Source: Mycolicibacterium brumae | Lineage (GTDB): Bacteria; Actinomycetota; Actinomycetes; Mycobacteriales; Mycobacteriaceae | Assembly (NCBI RefSeq): GCF_025215495.1 | Contig: NZ_CP104302.1 | Span: 2,480,001 to 2,544,000 of the forward strand | Reading direction: 5' to 3' | DNA length: 64,000 bases | In this document: positions 18,256 through 29,331 of the stretch, one piece after another | Position numbering within the stretch: the first letter of the stretch is position 1 | Layout of the letters: every line of letters begins with the position of its first letter | Translations under genes and position numbers: made by a program | Notes under the pieces: generated by a model | The model's input: only the letters and a program-made list of their open reading frames with translations | Told to the model about the DNA's origin: nothing | The model's database searches: none

Positions 18256-19203
18256 TCAGTCGCGGGTGGGCAATCCCGACTGCCCGCCGTTGTGCAGCAG
18301 ATTGACGAAGTCGATACCCCAGATGGTCGCGAAGAACTTCTCCTTCAGCTCCGCCGCGCCCTCTTCGACGTTCAGCAGATCCGCGGCCTGGTCGTAGCCG
18401 TAATAGACGATGCCGACCGGCGGCAGGGTCAGCAGCAGCTGGTTGACGGTCGCCTGCGCGATCTTCTGCTCCTCGTGCGTGCCGGTGGCCAGCTGTAACA
18501 GCGGTATGGGCAGGTTGACCCACGGGATCATCTGGCTCACCCGGTAGCCGGCTTCGAAGCCCTCCCGGACGACGGGATCGAGCTGCGGGATCGGGTTTGC
18601 GTCCCGCACCGCATTGCGGACCTCGAGCAGCGGGCCGTACATGCCCGCGGGATCGGGATCGGGATCGTCGGACCGGAAGGGGTTGGTGAGGAACGCGTCA
18701 CCCCCACCGGAATCCCGATTGGCCTCGGCGTTGGCCTTCGCAGCGGGCGCCGCAGGCTCGACCGTCGGCTTCAGCGAACGCGCCGTCTTGGTGGCCTTGG
18801 ACAGCAGCTCGGAGCCCCCGGCGAGCAGGTCGTCGCCGGCCAGTGTCGACTTGGCCTGGGCCACCCGACGCTCGAGCTTGGCTTCGGCGCGGTCGAAGCC
18901 GCGCTTGAGATCGCGGACGGTTTCGGCCGGGTCGAAGGACTTCGAGGCCGACGAGACCTTACGGACGCCGGACTCCACCGTGGCAGCGGACTCCTGCACC
19001 CGGGAGGCGACCTTCTTGACCGCCGCGGTGACCTTGTCGCCGGGCTTCGCGGTGCTCTCCGACGCCGAGGAGGCCGGTTTCGCGTCCGCGCCCGGGTCGG
19101 TTTCGGCGTGCGCGGTGGCCGCTCCCCCGACGGCCATCGCCGCTCCGATTCCGGCGGCCACCGCCGCGCCACCCAGGTATCCGGCGTACTTCGTCGACGA
19201 CAT
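18256..19203 (-). CDS. Exported protein, helical, unknown function
   Basis: A 315-residue secreted protein. Residues 1-33 form a signal peptide (SSTKYAGYLGGAAVAAGIG, cleavage after ATAHA). Residues about 45-130 are Ala/Ser/Lys-rich and helical (VTAAVKKVASRVQESAATV, FDRAEAKLERRVAQAKS). The C-terminal 130 residues are more ordered (YGPLLEVRNAVRDANPIPQ, FEAGYRVSQMIPWVNLPIPL, LPPVGIVYYGYDQAADLLN). ATG at 19203 follows a GAAAGGGG site. It looks like the mycobacterial exported Ala/Ser-rich proteins, with no named family recognised. Confidence 0.7.
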   Translation of the reverse strand: MSSTKYAGYLGGAAVAAGIGAAMAVGGAATAHAETDPGADAKPASSASESTAKPGDKVTAAVKKVASRVQESAATVESGVRKVSSASKSFDPAETVRDLKRGFDRAEAKLERRVAQAKSTLAGDDLLAGGSELLSKATKTARSLKPTVEPAAPAAKANAEANRDSGGGDAFLTNPFRSDDPDPDPAGMYGPLLEVRNAVRDANPIPQLDPVVREGFEAGYRVSQMIPWVNLPIPLLQLATGTHEEQKIAQATVNQLLLTLPPVGIVYYGYDQAADLLNVEEGAAELKEKFFATIWGIDFVNLLHNGGQSGLPTRD

Positions 19204-19284
19204 GGAGCCCCTTTCAAAGACCACCCGGAACCCTATCCCGGCGTGCCGCGGATCACAGCACGAGCAATAGTCACCGGCGTCGGC

Positions 19285-22040
<2,756 letters not shown>

Positions 22041-22075
22041 GCTGAATACCCTTCGCGCACACGCTGTTTGGGAAT

Positions 22076-24808
22076 CTAGACACGTTCCTTCTCGACCAGT
22101 TCGTAGGTCTCGATGACATCGCCTTCCTTGATGTCACTGTAGGTCAGCGTCAGACCGCACTCGTAACCGTCGCGCACCTCGGTGGCGTCGTCCTTCTCCC
22201 GCTTCAGCGAGGAGATGGTGAGGTTCTCCGCCACCACGACGTTGTCGCGCAGCAGCCGCGCCTTGGCGTTGCGCCGCATGATGCCCGAGGTGACCAGGCA
22301 GCCGGCGATGTTGCCGACCTTGCTGGAGCGGAAGATCGCCCGGATCTCGGCGCGGCCGAGCTCCTTCTCCTCGTAGATCGGCTTGAGCATGCCCTTGAGC
22401 GCGGACTCGATCTCATCGATCGCCTGGTAGATGATCGAGTAGTACCGGATCTCCACGCCCTCGCGGTTGGCGAGCTCGGTGGCCTTGCCCTCCGCGCGCA
22501 CGTTGAAGCCGATGATGATCGCGTCCGAGGCCGCCGCCAGGTTGACGTTGGTCTCGGTGATGCCACCGACGCCGCGGTCGATAACCCGCAGCTGCACCTC
22601 GTCGTCGACCTGGATCCCCATCAGGGCTTCTTCCAGCGCCTCGACGGTGCCGGCGTTGTCGCCCTTGAGGATCAGGTTCAGCTGGCTGGTTTCCTTCAGC
22701 GCCGAATCCAGGTCCTCCAGCGAGATCCGCTTGCGCGAACGCGCGGCCAGCGCGTTGCGCTTGCGGGCGCTGCGCTTGTCGGCGATCTGGCGGGCGATCC
22801 GGTCCTCGTCGACGACCAGCAGGTTGTCGCCGGCGCCGGGCACCGAGGTGAACCCGATGACCTGGACCGGACGCGACGGCAGCGCCTCTTCGACGTCGTC
22901 GCCGTGCTCGTCGACCATGCGGCGGACGCGGCCGTAGGCGTCGCCGGCGACGACGGAGTCGCCGACGCGCAGCGTGCCGCGCTGCACCAGGACGGTGGCC
23001 ACCGGGCCGCGACCGCGGTCCAGGTGCGCCTCGATCGCGACACCCTGGGCCTCCATGTCGGGGTTGGCCCGCAGGTCCAGGGCGGCGTCGGCGGTCAGCA
23101 GGACCGCCTCTTCCAGGGCCTGGATGTTGGTGCCGTTCTTAGCCGAGATGTCGACGAACATGGTGTCACCACCGAAGTCCTCGGCGACCAGGTTGTACTC
23201 GGTCAGCTGGGCCCGGATCTTCTGCGGGTCCGCGCCTTCCTTGTCGATCTTGTTGACCGCCACCACGATCGGCACATCCGCGGCCTGCGCGTGGTTGATG
23301 GCCTCCACCGTCTGCGGCATGACGCCGTCGTCGGCGGCGACCACCAGGATCGCGATGTCGGTGGCCTTGGCGCCACGGGCGCGCATGGCGGTGAACGCCT
23401 CGTGACCCGGGGTGTCGATGAAGGTGATGAGCCGCTCGACGCCGTCGTGCTCGACGGCGACCTGGTAGGCGCCGATGTGCTGGGTGATGCCGCCGGCCTC
23501 GCCCTCGCGGACGTTGGCCTTGCGGATGGTGTCCAGCAGTCGGGTCTTGCCGTGGTCGACGTGACCCATGACGGTGACCACCGGCGGGCGGGACTGCAGA
23601 TCGTCCTCGTCGCCCTCGTCCTCGCCGTAGCTCAGGTCGAACGACTCCAGCAGCTCGCGGTCCTCGTCCTCCGGGGACACCACCTGGACGACGTAGTTCA
23701 TCTCGCTGCCGAGCAGCTCCAGGGTGTCATCGCCGACCGACTGGGTGGCGGTGACCATTTCGCCGAGGTTGAACAGCGCCTGCACCAGCGCAGCCGGGTT
23801 GGCGTTGATCTTCTCGGCGAAGTCGCTCAGCGACGCGCCGCGGGCCAGCCGGATGGTCTCGCCGTTGCCGTGCGGCAACCGCACGCCACCGACGATCGGG
23901 GCCTGCATGCTCTCGTACTCGGCGCGTTTCGCCCGCTTGGACTTGCGACCGCGCTTCGGGGCGCCGCCGGGACGGCCGAACGCGCCCGCGGTGCCGCCGC
24001 GCTGGCCGGGACGGCCACCGCCGCCACCGCCGGGGCCGCCACCGGGACGACCGCGGAAGCCACCGGGGCCGCCGGTGTTACCGGCGCCTGCGCCGGCGCC
24101 GCCACCGCGGTAGTTACCGCCACCGCCGGCTCCACCGGGTCCGGGGCGCGGACCACCGGGACGCCCACCGGCGCCGGGGCCCGGACGCGGGCCGCCGCCG
24201 GGACGGGGTCGGGGCATGCTGGCGCCGGGCCGGGCCGGCATGTTGCCGGGGGTGGCGCGGGGGCCGGGACGCGGGCCGCCGGGTCCCGGGGCCGGGCGGG
24301 GACCGCCGGGGCCGGGGGCGGGACGCGGAATGGCGCGCTCCACCGGCTGCTGCGAAGAGAACGGGTTGTTGCCGACCCGCGGCGGACGGGGTCCACCCGG
24401 CTTGGGGCCGGGGGTGGCCGGACGCGGCCCCGGGGTCGGGCCGCCGGCGGCCGGCGGGGCAGCGGGGCTCGGCGCCGGGGCGGCGGGAGCAGCAGGCGCA
24501 GCTGGGACCGGGGCCGCGGGCGCTGCAGGCGCAGCTGGGACGGGGGCCGCGGGCGCTGCAGGCGCAGCTGGGACGGGGGCCGCGGGCTTGGGGGCGGACG
24601 GCTTGGCCGCCGGCGCCTTCGGGGCCGGGGCCGGTTCCGCGGCGGGCTTGTTGCCGCCGAACGCTTCCCGGAGACGTCGAGCGACGGGCGCTTCCACCGT
24701 CGACGACGCCGATTTCACGAATTCGCCCTGTTCACTCAGTCGGGCGAGCACTTCCTTGCTTGTGACACCGAGTTCCTTAGCCAACTCGTGCACGCGGGCC
24801 TTTGCCAC
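22076..24808 (-). CDS. infB: Translation initiation factor IF-2
   Basis: A GTPase of 910 residues that brings fMet-tRNA to the 30S subunit. Residues 1-50 form the IF2-N helical domain ([20 protein letters not shown]). Residues about 55-290 are a low-complexity Pro/Ala then Gly/Arg/Pro linker, as expected in actinobacteria. The G domain has [20 protein letters not shown] and NKIDKEGAD, and the C-terminal domains end [12 protein letters not shown] 33-bp tandem repeat lies in the linker. Confidence 0.97.
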   Translation of the reverse strand: MAKARVHELAKELGVTSKEVLARLSEQGEFVKSASSTVEAPVARRLREAFGGNKPAAEPAPAPKAPAAKPSAPKPAAPVPAAPAAPAAPVPAAPAAPAAPVPAAPAAPAAPAPSPAAPPAAGGPTPGPRPATPGPKPGGPRPPRVGNNPFSSQQPVERAIPRPAPGPGGPRPAPGPGGPRPGPRATPGNMPARPGASMPRPRPGGGPRPGPGAGGRPGGPRPGPGGAGGGGNYRGGGAGAGAGNTGGPGGFRGRPGGGPGGGGGGRPGQRGGTAGAFGRPGGAPKRGRKSKRAKRAEYESMQAPIVGGVRLPHGNGETIRLARGASLSDFAEKINANPAALVQALFNLGEMVTATQSVGDDTLELLGSEMNYVVQVVSPEDEDRELLESFDLSYGEDEGDEDDLQSRPPVVTVMGHVDHGKTRLLDTIRKANVREGEAGGITQHIGAYQVAVEHDGVERLITFIDTPGHEAFTAMRARGAKATDIAILVVAADDGVMPQTVEAINHAQAADVPIVVAVNKIDKEGADPQKIRAQLTEYNLVAEDFGGDTMFVDISAKNGTNIQALEEAVLLTADAALDLRANPDMEAQGVAIEAHLDRGRGPVATVLVQRGTLRVGDSVVAGDAYGRVRRMVDEHGDDVEEALPSRPVQVIGFTSVPGAGDNLLVVDEDRIARQIADKRSARKRNALAARSRKRISLEDLDSALKETSQLNLILKGDNAGTVEALEEALMGIQVDDEVQLRVIDRGVGGITETNVNLAAASDAIIIGFNVRAEGKATELANREGVEIRYYSIIYQAIDEIESALKGMLKPIYEEKELGRAEIRAIFRSSKVGNIAGCLVTSGIMRRNAKARLLRDNVVVAENLTISSLKREKDDATEVRDGYECGLTLTYSDIKEGDVIETYELVEKERV
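24492..24590 (-). repeat. 33-bp tandem repeat inside infB
   Basis: Three head-to-tail 33-bp units begin at 24492, 24525 and 24558. On the plus strand each starts GCAGGCGCAGCTGGGAC; the third diverges at its end (gggcttg). They encode 11-residue Ala/Pro units ([11 protein letters not shown]) in the disordered IF-2 linker. The near identity suggests recent slippage, so copy number may vary between strains. Confidence 0.8.
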
Positions 24809-24885
24809 TACTTCTCCTCATCTGGAGGCGGCAGCGGGTGACGGCCGACGCCTCGGTTTAGCTATGACGCATGGTCATCGGGACT

Positions 24886-25242
24886 TCACGGTGTGCTCAT
24901 GTCTTTGCTTACCTGTTCTTCTCTTAACCCCGGAGAGTCGAAATACTCGACCACCGCGGTGTGTTCCGGTGAACCGGCGATACGCAACGCTCTCGCGAAC
25001 GCCCGCCGGCGGATCGCTGCCTGCAGGCAGCCCGGTGTGGGATGCAGCCAAGCACCCCGCCCAGGGAGCTTACCGGTCGTGTCAACGAGGAGGGCGAACT
25101 CGCCATTCCCGTTCGACGCGGCCGCCACCCTGACCAGGTCGACGGCCAACTCTCGCTTCCGGCATCCGACGCACGTGCGCACCGGTCCGTGGGGGCTGCG
25201 GTGTTTGCGCGCGCCAGCGGCCGAAGACTCGCGCTGGATCAC
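24886..25242 (-). CDS. YlxR-family RNA-binding protein
   Basis: A 118-residue protein with the YlxR signature GPVRTCVGCRKRE near residue 20, then VDTTGKLPGRGAWLHPTPGC and AIRRRAFARALR. YlxR genes sit between nusA and infB in most Gram-positive bacteria. Here a toxin-antitoxin module and about 280 bases of repeat-rich sequence separate it from nusA. It may bind RNA or modulate transcription; a nucleoid role has been reported for YlxR elsewhere. Confidence 0.9.
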   Translation of the reverse strand: MIQRESSAAGARKHRSPHGPVRTCVGCRKRELAVDLVRVAAASNGNGEFALLVDTTGKLPGRGAWLHPTPGCLQAAIRRRAFARALRIAGSPEHTAVVEYFDSPGLREEQVSKDMSTP

Positions 25243-25317
25243 AGCTCATCCTACCTGCTCGCCGGGGCCCGGATTACCACCCGGAAATTGCCTTGTCGCC
25301 GAACGCCGCGCCGATGC

Positions 25318-25446
25318 ACGAGCGGCCCGTTTGGGCACGAGGACCTCCACGAGGGGCCACTTTTTGCCCGAGGAGCCAGTTTCTGCACGCTCCTTCCCGA
25401 GCTTCGCGTGCCAAAAGTGGCTTCTCGTGCAATAAGTGGCCCCTCG
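25318..25446. repeat. Cluster of short degenerate repeats (ylxR-yoeB gap)
   Basis: Five copies of a roughly 21-base motif, in one orientation CGAGNGGCC followed by about TTTNTGCACG. Three face one way (near 25319, 25349, 25369) and two the other (CGTGCCAAAAGTGGCTTCTCG near 25407; CGTGCAATAAGTGGCCCCTC near 25425). The outer copies form the inverted pair GAGGGGCCACTTTTTGC / GCAATAAGTGGCCCCTC. The same motif recurs at 38.25-38.42 kb. No coding potential; function unknown. Confidence 0.7.
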
Positions 25447-25524
25447 CCCACGGGTTCGACGACGGGGCACGGTTGCGCGGTGACGCCGAGCGGCTGCGGT
25501 GCCGCGGCCTGAGGAGGACGGCCC

Positions 25525-25782
25525 TCAGTAGTGGTATCGGGCCTTAAGGATCTTCACCTCGGTGGCGTCGGCCCGATAGACCAACCGATGCTCGTCGTCG
25601 ATGCGGCGCGACCAGTAGCCGGACAACTCCCCTTTGAGCGGCTCGGGTTTGCCGATCCCGGCGAACGGGTCGCGTTGGATCTCGCCGATCAGCCGGGTGA
25701 TGCGGCGGGCGATCTTGCGGTCGGTGGCCAGCCAGTGCAGGAAGTCCTCCCAGCCGTCGGGGTCGAAGCTGACGCTTCTCAA
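25525..25782 (-). CDS. yoeB: YoeB-family toxin (ribosome-dependent mRNA interferase)
   Basis: An 85-residue RelE-fold toxin closely matching YoeB (M. tuberculosis RelK). The catalytic residues of E. coli YoeB are kept: Glu in GKPEPLKG (E47), Arg in DEHRLVY (R66), and the terminal ARYHY (H84, Y85). It would cut mRNA in the ribosomal A site. The start is TTG at 25782, overlapping the antitoxin stop by 4 bp, so toxin synthesis is coupled to the antitoxin. Confidence 0.93.
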   Translation of the reverse strand: MRSVSFDPDGWEDFLHWLATDRKIARRITRLIGEIQRDPFAGIGKPEPLKGELSGYWSRRIDDEHRLVYRADATEVKILKARYHY

Positions 25783-26054
25783 TCCGCTCCGCCAGCCATC
25801 TTTCGCAGCTCATCGAGCGACACGGCATGCCCCACATCGCCCGCCTTGTCTCGGGCGACGGCCTCCATCAGCCGACGGGCATTCTCCGGCGACCGCAGCA
25901 GGTAGACGGTCTCCTGCCAGGAGTCGTAGTCGTCGGCGGACATCAGCACCGCATCCCCGGCCTTGGAAGTGATCCGGACCGGTTCATGATCGACATTGAC
26001 CTGCTCCAGCAACGGAAAGAGCCGCTGCCGGGCCTCGCTGGCGCTGATGCTCAT
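25779..26054 (-). CDS. yefM: YefM-family antitoxin (Phd fold)
   Basis: A 91-residue antitoxin. The N-terminal Phd/YefM domain ([45 protein letters not shown], here as [14 protein letters not shown] and [12 protein letters not shown]) binds DNA and dimerises. The C-terminal 30 residues ([18 protein letters not shown]) wrap the toxin. The ATG at 26054 follows GGAGAGG. Its own promoter and a TGTACA-type operator lie just upstream. The module sits inside the nusA-ylxR-infB operon. Confidence 0.93.
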   Translation of the reverse strand: MSISASEARQRLFPLLEQVNVDHEPVRITSKAGDAVLMSADDYDSWQETVYLLRSPENARRLMEAVARDKAGDVGHAVSLDELRKMAGGAD

Positions 26055-26069
26055 AAGTGCAGCCTCTCC

Positions 26070-26098
26070 GTACAGAAACCTTGTACAAGTATCGTACG
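26070..26098 (-). promoter_or_regulatory. yefM-yoeB promoter and operator
   Basis: On the minus strand a TACGAT -10 box (26091-26096) overlaps a perfect 10-base palindrome CTTGTACAAG (26080-26089). Further GTAC half-sites lie at 26071 and 26094. The E. coli YefM operator is built on TGTACA palindromes, so this is the expected autorepression site. Confidence 0.65.
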
Positions 26099-26140
26099 TG
26101 ATTTCCGAAGGGCGACGCCGGGTCCCGAACCCTCGTGGGA

Positions 26141-27139
26141 CTACTCCGGGGCGGGCTCGGCGTCGCTGCGGATGTCGATGCGCCAGCCGGTCAGCCGGGC
26201 GGCCAGCCGGGCGTTCTGGCCTTCCTTGCCGATCGCCAGGGACAACTGGAAGTCCGGGACGACCACCCGCGCCGAGCGAGTGGTGGCGTCGATGACGGTC
26301 ACCGAGACCACCTTCGCCGGCGACAACGCGTTTGCGACGAAGCGCGCGGGGTCCGGATCCCAGTCGATGATGTCGATCTTCTCGCCGGACAGCTCACTCA
26401 TCACATTGCGCACCCGCTGACCCATCGGGCCGATGCAGGCGCCCTTGGCGTTCAGGCCGGACACCTTGGAGGCCACCGCGATCTTGGACCGGTGCCCGGC
26501 CTCGCGGGCCACCGCGACGATGTCCACGCTCTTGTCGGCGATCTCTGGCACCTCCAGGGCGAACAATTGCCGCACCAGGTTCGGGTGCGTGCGCGAGAGC
26601 CGGATCTGCGGCTCCCGGGTCCCCCGGGTCACCCCGAGCACGTAGCAGCGCAACCGCTCGCCGTGCTCGTAGTTCTCTCCCGGCACCTGCTCGGAGGCCG
26701 GGATGATGCCCTCGTTGAACTTGGTCTCGCTGCCCATCCGGAGCACCACTTCACCGCGGGCGTTGGCGCGGGCGTCGCGCTGCACCACGCCGGCGACGAT
26801 GTCACCCTCGCGGGTGGCGAACTCGCCGTAGATCTTGTCGTTCTCGGCGTCGCGCAGCCGCTGCAGCATCACCTGGCGCGCCGTCGTCGCCGCGACCCGG
26901 CCGAACCCGTCGGGGGTGTCGTCCCATTCGGTGATGAGGTTGCCGTCCTCGTCGCGCTCGCGCGCCATCACCTTGACCTCGCCGGACTTCCGGTCGATCT
27001 CGATGCTGGCGTCGGCCTGATGGCCCTCGGTGTGCCGGTAGGCCGTCAGCAGCGCGGATTTGATGGTCTCGAGCAGCTCGCCCTCGGCGATGCCGCGTTC
27101 GCTCTCGATGGCGTGCAATGCGGCCATATCGATATTCAT
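26141..27139 (-). CDS. nusA: Transcription termination/antitermination factor NusA
   Basis: A 332-residue RNA polymerase-binding factor. The order is an N-terminal domain (1-110), S1 ([20 protein letters not shown]), and two KH domains ([60 protein letters not shown]). It lacks acidic C-terminal repeats, as in other actinobacteria. The ATG at 27139 overlaps the rimP stop (ATGA). Confidence 0.97.
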   Translation of the reverse strand: MNIDMAALHAIESERGIAEGELLETIKSALLTAYRHTEGHQADASIEIDRKSGEVKVMARERDEDGNLITEWDDTPDGFGRVAATTARQVMLQRLRDAENDKIYGEFATREGDIVAGVVQRDARANARGEVVLRMGSETKFNEGIIPASEQVPGENYEHGERLRCYVLGVTRGTREPQIRLSRTHPNLVRQLFALEVPEIADKSVDIVAVAREAGHRSKIAVASKVSGLNAKGACIGPMGQRVRNVMSELSGEKIDIIDWDPDPARFVANALSPAKVVSVTVIDATTRSARVVVPDFQLSLAIGKEGQNARLAARLTGWRIDIRSDAEPAPE

Positions 27140-27675
27140 TCGGATACCTCCTCTGCTGCGCCCATTCCCGCGAGTTCGAGTTCCCGCGGATTGGGTTTGG
27201 CGAATTCCACCTGCACGACGGCGGTCGCGATGTCGGCCAGATCAAGGGGACGCACGGTCAGCTCGCGCCCGGCGCGGACCACCAGGTCGACCGCGTCGCC
27301 CGACAGCGCGCCGAGTCGGCCCTCCAGCGACGTCCCGTCGACGAGCGACACCGCCACCTTGCGGCCCTGCGCGCGGCGGTAGTGCCGCGCGGCGGTCAGC
27401 GGCCGGTCCACTCCCGGGGAGCTGACTTCCAGCAGGTAGGGCGGGGTGGCGTCGGGCAGCGCGTCATCGAGATGGTGGGACGCCAGCCGGGACAGTTCGG
27501 CGACCGCGTCCAGGTCGAGAGGGTCATCGCCGTCGGCGACGATGCTGATCCGTGGCGGCTTGGCGGAGGAGACGACGGCGACATCCTCGATCTGATAGCC
27601 GGCGGCGGCGAAATCATCGGCGAGTAGCTCGATCACCTGCGCGGGTGATGGCAGCTGCGCGGACTGCTGCGTCAC
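27136..27675 (-). CDS. rimP: Ribosome maturation factor RimP
   Basis: A 179-residue 30S assembly factor and first gene of the long operon through dinF. The N-terminal half has [20 protein letters not shown] and [15 protein letters not shown]; the C-terminal half is the SH3-like barrel ([19 protein letters not shown]). The GTG at 27675 is chosen because GAGGAG lies six bases upstream and homology begins here, rather than the ATG at 27705. Confidence 0.94.
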   Translation of the reverse strand: MTQQSAQLPSPAQVIELLADDFAAAGYQIEDVAVVSSAKPPRISIVADGDDPLDLDAVAELSRLASHHLDDALPDATPPYLLEVSSPGVDRPLTAARHYRRAQGRKVAVSLVDGTSLEGRLGALSGDAVDLVVRAGRELTVRPLDLADIATAVVQVEFAKPNPRELELAGMGAAEEVSE

Positions 27676-27741
27676 GGCGAGCTCCTCATCTTGAGTTGTC
27701 CTCATCTCACGACTCGCCGACGGTGCCGGCGAGCTTGGCCC

Positions 27742-27747
27742 ACGATA
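27742..27747 (-). promoter_or_regulatory. Probable -10 box of the rimP-nusA operon
   Basis: TATCGT on the minus strand, about 67 bases above the rimP GTG. Unlike most promoters here it leaves a 5' leader with a Shine-Dalgarno site. Confidence 0.4.
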
Positions 27748-27837
27748 CGCCAGCCGTTGGCCCGGATCGACCGAAAAACCCACCGGTCCGCCCGCGCCCT
27801 GGCCCGAACCGGCTCGGGTCAATGGCAGGATATGGCC

Positions 27838-28353
27838 GTGCCCGCCGATCCGACGCCCGCCCGGCAGCTGAGCCGACGCGCCGCGCTGATCGGCGCGAGC
27901 CGGGTCGCGCTGGGGCTCGCCGCGGTCGGCCTGGCCGCCTCTGCCTGCGGATTCGGCGACTCCGACGGGCCGGACCCGCTGCTCGCCCAACTCGAGCTGG
28001 CGCGCTCGGACGCGGGTCTGGCGTCGTCCGCCGCGGCCGCCGCCGCCCCTCCGCTGGCCGAGGCGCTGACCCAGCTCGCCGCCGACCGCAGCAGTCACGC
28101 CGAGGCGCTGACCGCCGAGTTGTCCCGGTCCGGCCACGCGCCGGCGGCCACCACCACCACGTCGGCGACCAATGCGGTCTCGGCCGCCCCGCCCAGCCGC
28201 GCCGACGTGCTGGACGCGCTGAAACGCTCGACGGAGTCGGCTTCGAAGACCGCGATCACCGAATCGGGCTACCGGGCCGGCCTGCTCGGGTCGATCGCCG
28301 CGTGCTGCGCGGCGTGGGAAGCCGTCGGCCTGCCGCAGGAGCCCCAACCGTGA
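27838..28353 (+). CDS. Tat-type exported Ala-rich protein, possible lipoprotein (Rv2843-like)
   Basis: About 171 residues. The N-terminus has a twin-arginine motif ([20 protein letters not shown]) ending in ASAC, a possible lipobox. The rest is Ala-rich and helical ([50 protein letters not shown]). It is coupled by a GTGA overlap to a DUF4439 protein, and gene position matches M. tuberculosis Rv2843-Rv2844. The start is uncertain: GTG at 27838 has a CAGGAT box at leaderless spacing, but ATG at 27832 is also possible. Confidence 0.7.
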   Translation: MPADPTPARQLSRRAALIGASRVALGLAAVGLAASACGFGDSDGPDPLLAQLELARSDAGLASSAAAAAAPPLAEALTQLAADRSSHAEALTAELSRSGHAPAATTTTSATNAVSAAPPSRADVLDALKRSTESASKTAITESGYRAGLLGSIAACCAAWEAVGLPQEPQP

Positions 28354-28931
28354 CGACGCCCGAACCGACCCCCACCAGCACCGACGCGCCGTCGACCAGC
28401 ACCTCCGAAGCCTCCACGACGACGACCACCCCGCGGCCGACGACGACGATCCCGCCGCACAGCACGCTGCCGGTCGGCCCCGACCCCAACCGTCCCGACG
28501 GCGGTGTCCAGGCCGCGCTGTACGACGCGCTGGCCAACGAGGACGCGGTGATCTTCGGCTACGGCATCGTCTCGGCGCACTCACTGCCGGAGATCAACCC
28601 GCTGGTGTCGGAGGCGCTGCTCACCCACCGGGGGCGGCGCGAAGCCGCGGTGTCACTGGCCTCGCGCAACGGCTGGACGACACCGCTGCCGGCCGTCGGC
28701 TACCAACTGCCGTTCGCGGTGAACACGCCACCGGACGCCGAGACGCTGGCGGTCCGGATGGAGGAAGACAGCGTCGTCGCATGGCGGGCGGTGGCGGAGG
28801 CGGCCGAGTCCGAGGAGTTGCGCGGCGTGGCGGTCCCCGCGATGACCGAGAGCGGGGTGCTGGCGGCGCGCTGGCGGGTCGAACTCCGGATCAGCCCGCC
28901 GACGCCGGCGTTTCCCGGCGGCAACGAGTGA
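28350..28931 (+). CDS. DUF4439 (ferritin-like fold) protein
   Basis: A 193-residue protein. The first 50 residues are a Thr/Pro/Ser-rich linker ([18 protein letters not shown]). The remainder is the DUF4439 helical domain ([60 protein letters not shown]), related to ferritin-like four-helix bundles. The GTG overlaps the preceding stop by 4 bp, so the two are probably partners, the first tethering the pair to the membrane. Function unknown. Confidence 0.8.
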   Translation: MTTPEPTPTSTDAPSTSTSEASTTTTTPRPTTTIPPHSTLPVGPDPNRPDGGVQAALYDALANEDAVIFGYGIVSAHSLPEINPLVSEALLTHRGRREAAVSLASRNGWTTPLPAVGYQLPFAVNTPPDAETLAVRMEEDSVVAWRAVAEAAESEELRGVAVPAMTESGVLAARWRVELRISPPTPAFPGGNE

Positions 28932-28936
28932 CCGGG

Positions 28937-28942
28937 TAGCCT
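28937..28942 (+). promoter_or_regulatory. -10 box of the metE riboswitch transcript
   Basis: TAGCCT about 7 bases before the predicted transcript start at about 28949, immediately upstream of the cobalamin aptamer. Confidence 0.5.
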
Positions 28943-28949
28943 GGGACAC

Positions 28950-29180
28950 GCAGCTGGTTTGCCGCCGGCCCGCCTGGGTCGACGGCGCCGAGCGGCGGGT
29001 GCTGTCGCAGGCCCGTCCGCGAGAGGGAACCCGGTGGGAATCCGGGACTGTCCCGCAGCGGTATGCAGGAACGAAATCCGTCAATAGCACTGGCGCGCAA
29101 TCACATTGCGGCTGGGAAGCGGCGGCCGGTAGGAACACCTCCGCGGTGTGCGCCTGTGAGTCCGAAGACCTGCCAGTTGT
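28950..29180 (+). ncRNA. Cobalamin (B12) riboswitch upstream of metE
   Basis: The conserved aptamer core is clear: GAGAGGGAACCCGGTGGGAA, then TCCGGGACTGTCCCGCAGCG around 29019-29060, and the 3' box GTGAGTCCGAAGACCTGCC at about 29156-29174. The ends CTGG (28954) and CCAG (29173) can close the outer stem. Placement before the B12-independent methionine synthase is the standard arrangement: B12 turns metE off so that the B12-dependent enzyme takes over. Confidence 0.92.
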
Positions 29181-29185
29181 GCCGG

Positions 29186-29205
29186 GCGCGCCGCGTCCGG
29201 CGCGC
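29186..29205 (+). promoter_or_regulatory. GC-rich hairpin after the B12 aptamer
   Basis: Perfect 8-bp stem GCGCGCCG/CGGCGCGC with a CGTC loop, six bases beyond the aptamer. No T run follows, so it is not a simple intrinsic terminator. It may insulate the aptamer or take part in the expression platform. Confidence 0.5.
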
Positions 29206-29283
29206 GTCGCCTCGGGATCTGGGCGGACGGCTTTCAGCGGTGGGCCGCTTCGTCTTTCGGCGATCCCTCCTCCGCGGGCGCCG

Positions 29284-29323
29284 ACGTCCTTCATGGCGAC
29301 GAGTAACCCGTGATGAAGGACGT
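29284..29323 (+). promoter_or_regulatory. Hairpin sequestering the metE Shine-Dalgarno
   Basis: Perfect 11-bp inverted repeat ACGTCCTTCAT (29284-29294) / ATGAAGGACGT (29313-29323) with an 18-base loop, ending eight bases before the metE ATG. The 3' arm contains AAGGA, the only good Shine-Dalgarno site. It is therefore the likely OFF structure of the riboswitch, acting on translation. Confidence 0.65.
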
Positions 29324-29331
29324 ACACCGCA

